Source: an uncultured Rubrobacteraceae bacterium | Lineage (GTDB): Bacteria; Actinomycetota; Rubrobacteria; Rubrobacterales; Rubrobacteraceae | Assembly (NCBI GenBank): GCA_902806105.1 | Contig: CADCVI010000062.1 | Location: 1-13,617 of the forward strand | Reading direction: 5' to 3' | DNA length: 13,617 bases | Part shown: positions 13,346 through 13,617 of the stretch, piece after piece | Numbering within the stretch: the stretch's first letter is position 1 | How the letters are laid out: every line of letters begins with the position of its first letter | Program-made: the position numbers and the translations under genes | Notes under the pieces: generated by a model | The model's database searches: none | Seen by the model: the letters and a program-made list of their open reading frames with translations, nothing else | Told to the model about the DNA's origin: nothing

Positions 13346-13617
13346 CGGATACACCGAGAGAAGACCCGATCCACCTCGTCCTCCTCGGCATCAAGTACGA
13401 GTCGGCGAAGCTCGGCGGCGTGGACGAGGCGGCGCTTGCCCGGATAGCCGAAGGGGTTCGTGCCGAGGCCGGGGACGGATGGGAAGAGGACCCGGCCGTC
13501 CTCCGGGGCCGCAACGCGACCCGCGCAGAGCACGGCCTCCCGCCCGTCGGCGAAGATCCAAGACCACCCACCCATCCCGCCCCCGGGAAGCGCCCTCTCT
13601 GGCGCAGGCTCCTCGGC
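13342..13617 (+). CDS. doubtful open frame running off the right edge
   Basis: After the phosphotriesterase stop a plus-strand frame stays open to the window edge. About 24 consecutive codons near 13363-13434 end in G or C, and the translation (for example HLVLLGIKYESAKLGG) reads like a real protein, but I recognise no family. No ATG is in frame. CTG at 13342 overlaps the upstream stop, and the next usual start is GTG at 13420, neither with a good ribosome site. On the minus strand an alternative frame runs about 390 bases antisense into the phosphotriesterase gene and is less credible. It may also be plain intergenic DNA. Confidence 0.25.
   Translation, partial: MTDTPREDPIHLVLLGIKYESAKLGGVDEAALARIAEGVRAEAGDGWEEDPAVLRGRNATRAEHGLPPVGEDPRPPTHPAPGKRPLWRRLLG

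Noticed and set aside
12218..13354. 378-codon minus-strand frame over the phosphotriesterase gene
   Set aside because: The plus-strand gene has all six metal ligands, so the antisense frame is a shadow.
12955..13575. 206-codon minus-strand frame at the right edge
   Set aside because: Its N-terminal part looks somewhat protein-like, but it would run about 390 bases antisense inside the phosphotriesterase gene and shows no family motif.

Overview
The window is GC-rich, gene-dense chromosomal DNA. TTG and GTG starts, Shine-Dalgarno sequences of the AGGAGG/AAGGGGA type, a Rv2061-type PPOX protein, a DUF2252 protein and a lipid-anchored TAXI receptor all point to a high-GC actinobacterium. The protein sequences look most like Rubrobacter and relatives; that placement is recognition from memory, not a search. 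No tRNA, rRNA, CRISPR array, insertion sequence or phage gene was seen. Most genes are catabolic enzymes or transport proteins of known families.

Left third (1-4500): the 3' end of an alpha/beta-hydrolase esterase (+) converges on a block of minus-strand genes. In transcription order these are an L-2-hydroxyglutarate oxidase-type flavoprotein, an FAH-fold hydrolase translationally coupled to it, a DUF2252 kinase-like protein and a tautomerase-family protein. A DapA/NAL-family aldolase-like gene (4581-5486, +) is divergent from the oxidase. Oxidase, FAH hydrolase, aldolase and tautomerase are a typical toolkit for degrading a hydroxy- or keto-acid, but the substrate cannot be read from the sequence.

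Middle (5446-10688): a TAXI-type TRAP uptake system on the minus strand. A lipoprotein receptor and a DUF1850 protein form one unit; the fused 4TM/12TM permease forms another with its own sigma70-like promoter. Between them, on the opposite strand, lies a crotonase-family gene whose stop codon shares a CTAG with the DUF1850 stop. A membrane-anchored PPOX/F420-type protein follows the permease. The octamer GGAGAACG occurs three times in the two control regions of this locus, twice as an inverted pair bracketing the crotonase promoter.

Right (10990-13345): a plus-strand pair made of an ACAD10/11-like acyl-CoA dehydrogenase and a phosphotriesterase-family metallohydrolase with all metal ligands intact. 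Together with the crotonase they suggest breakdown of an acyl-CoA, possibly from a lactone or 4-hydroxy acid (inference). The last 270 bases hold only a doubtful open frame running off the edge.

The most useful leads are the shared octamer and promoters of the split TRAP locus, three enzymes lacking canonical catalytic residues (aldolase, tautomerase, crotonase), and the dehydrogenase-phosphotriesterase pair. I did not find a clearly unprecedented system.
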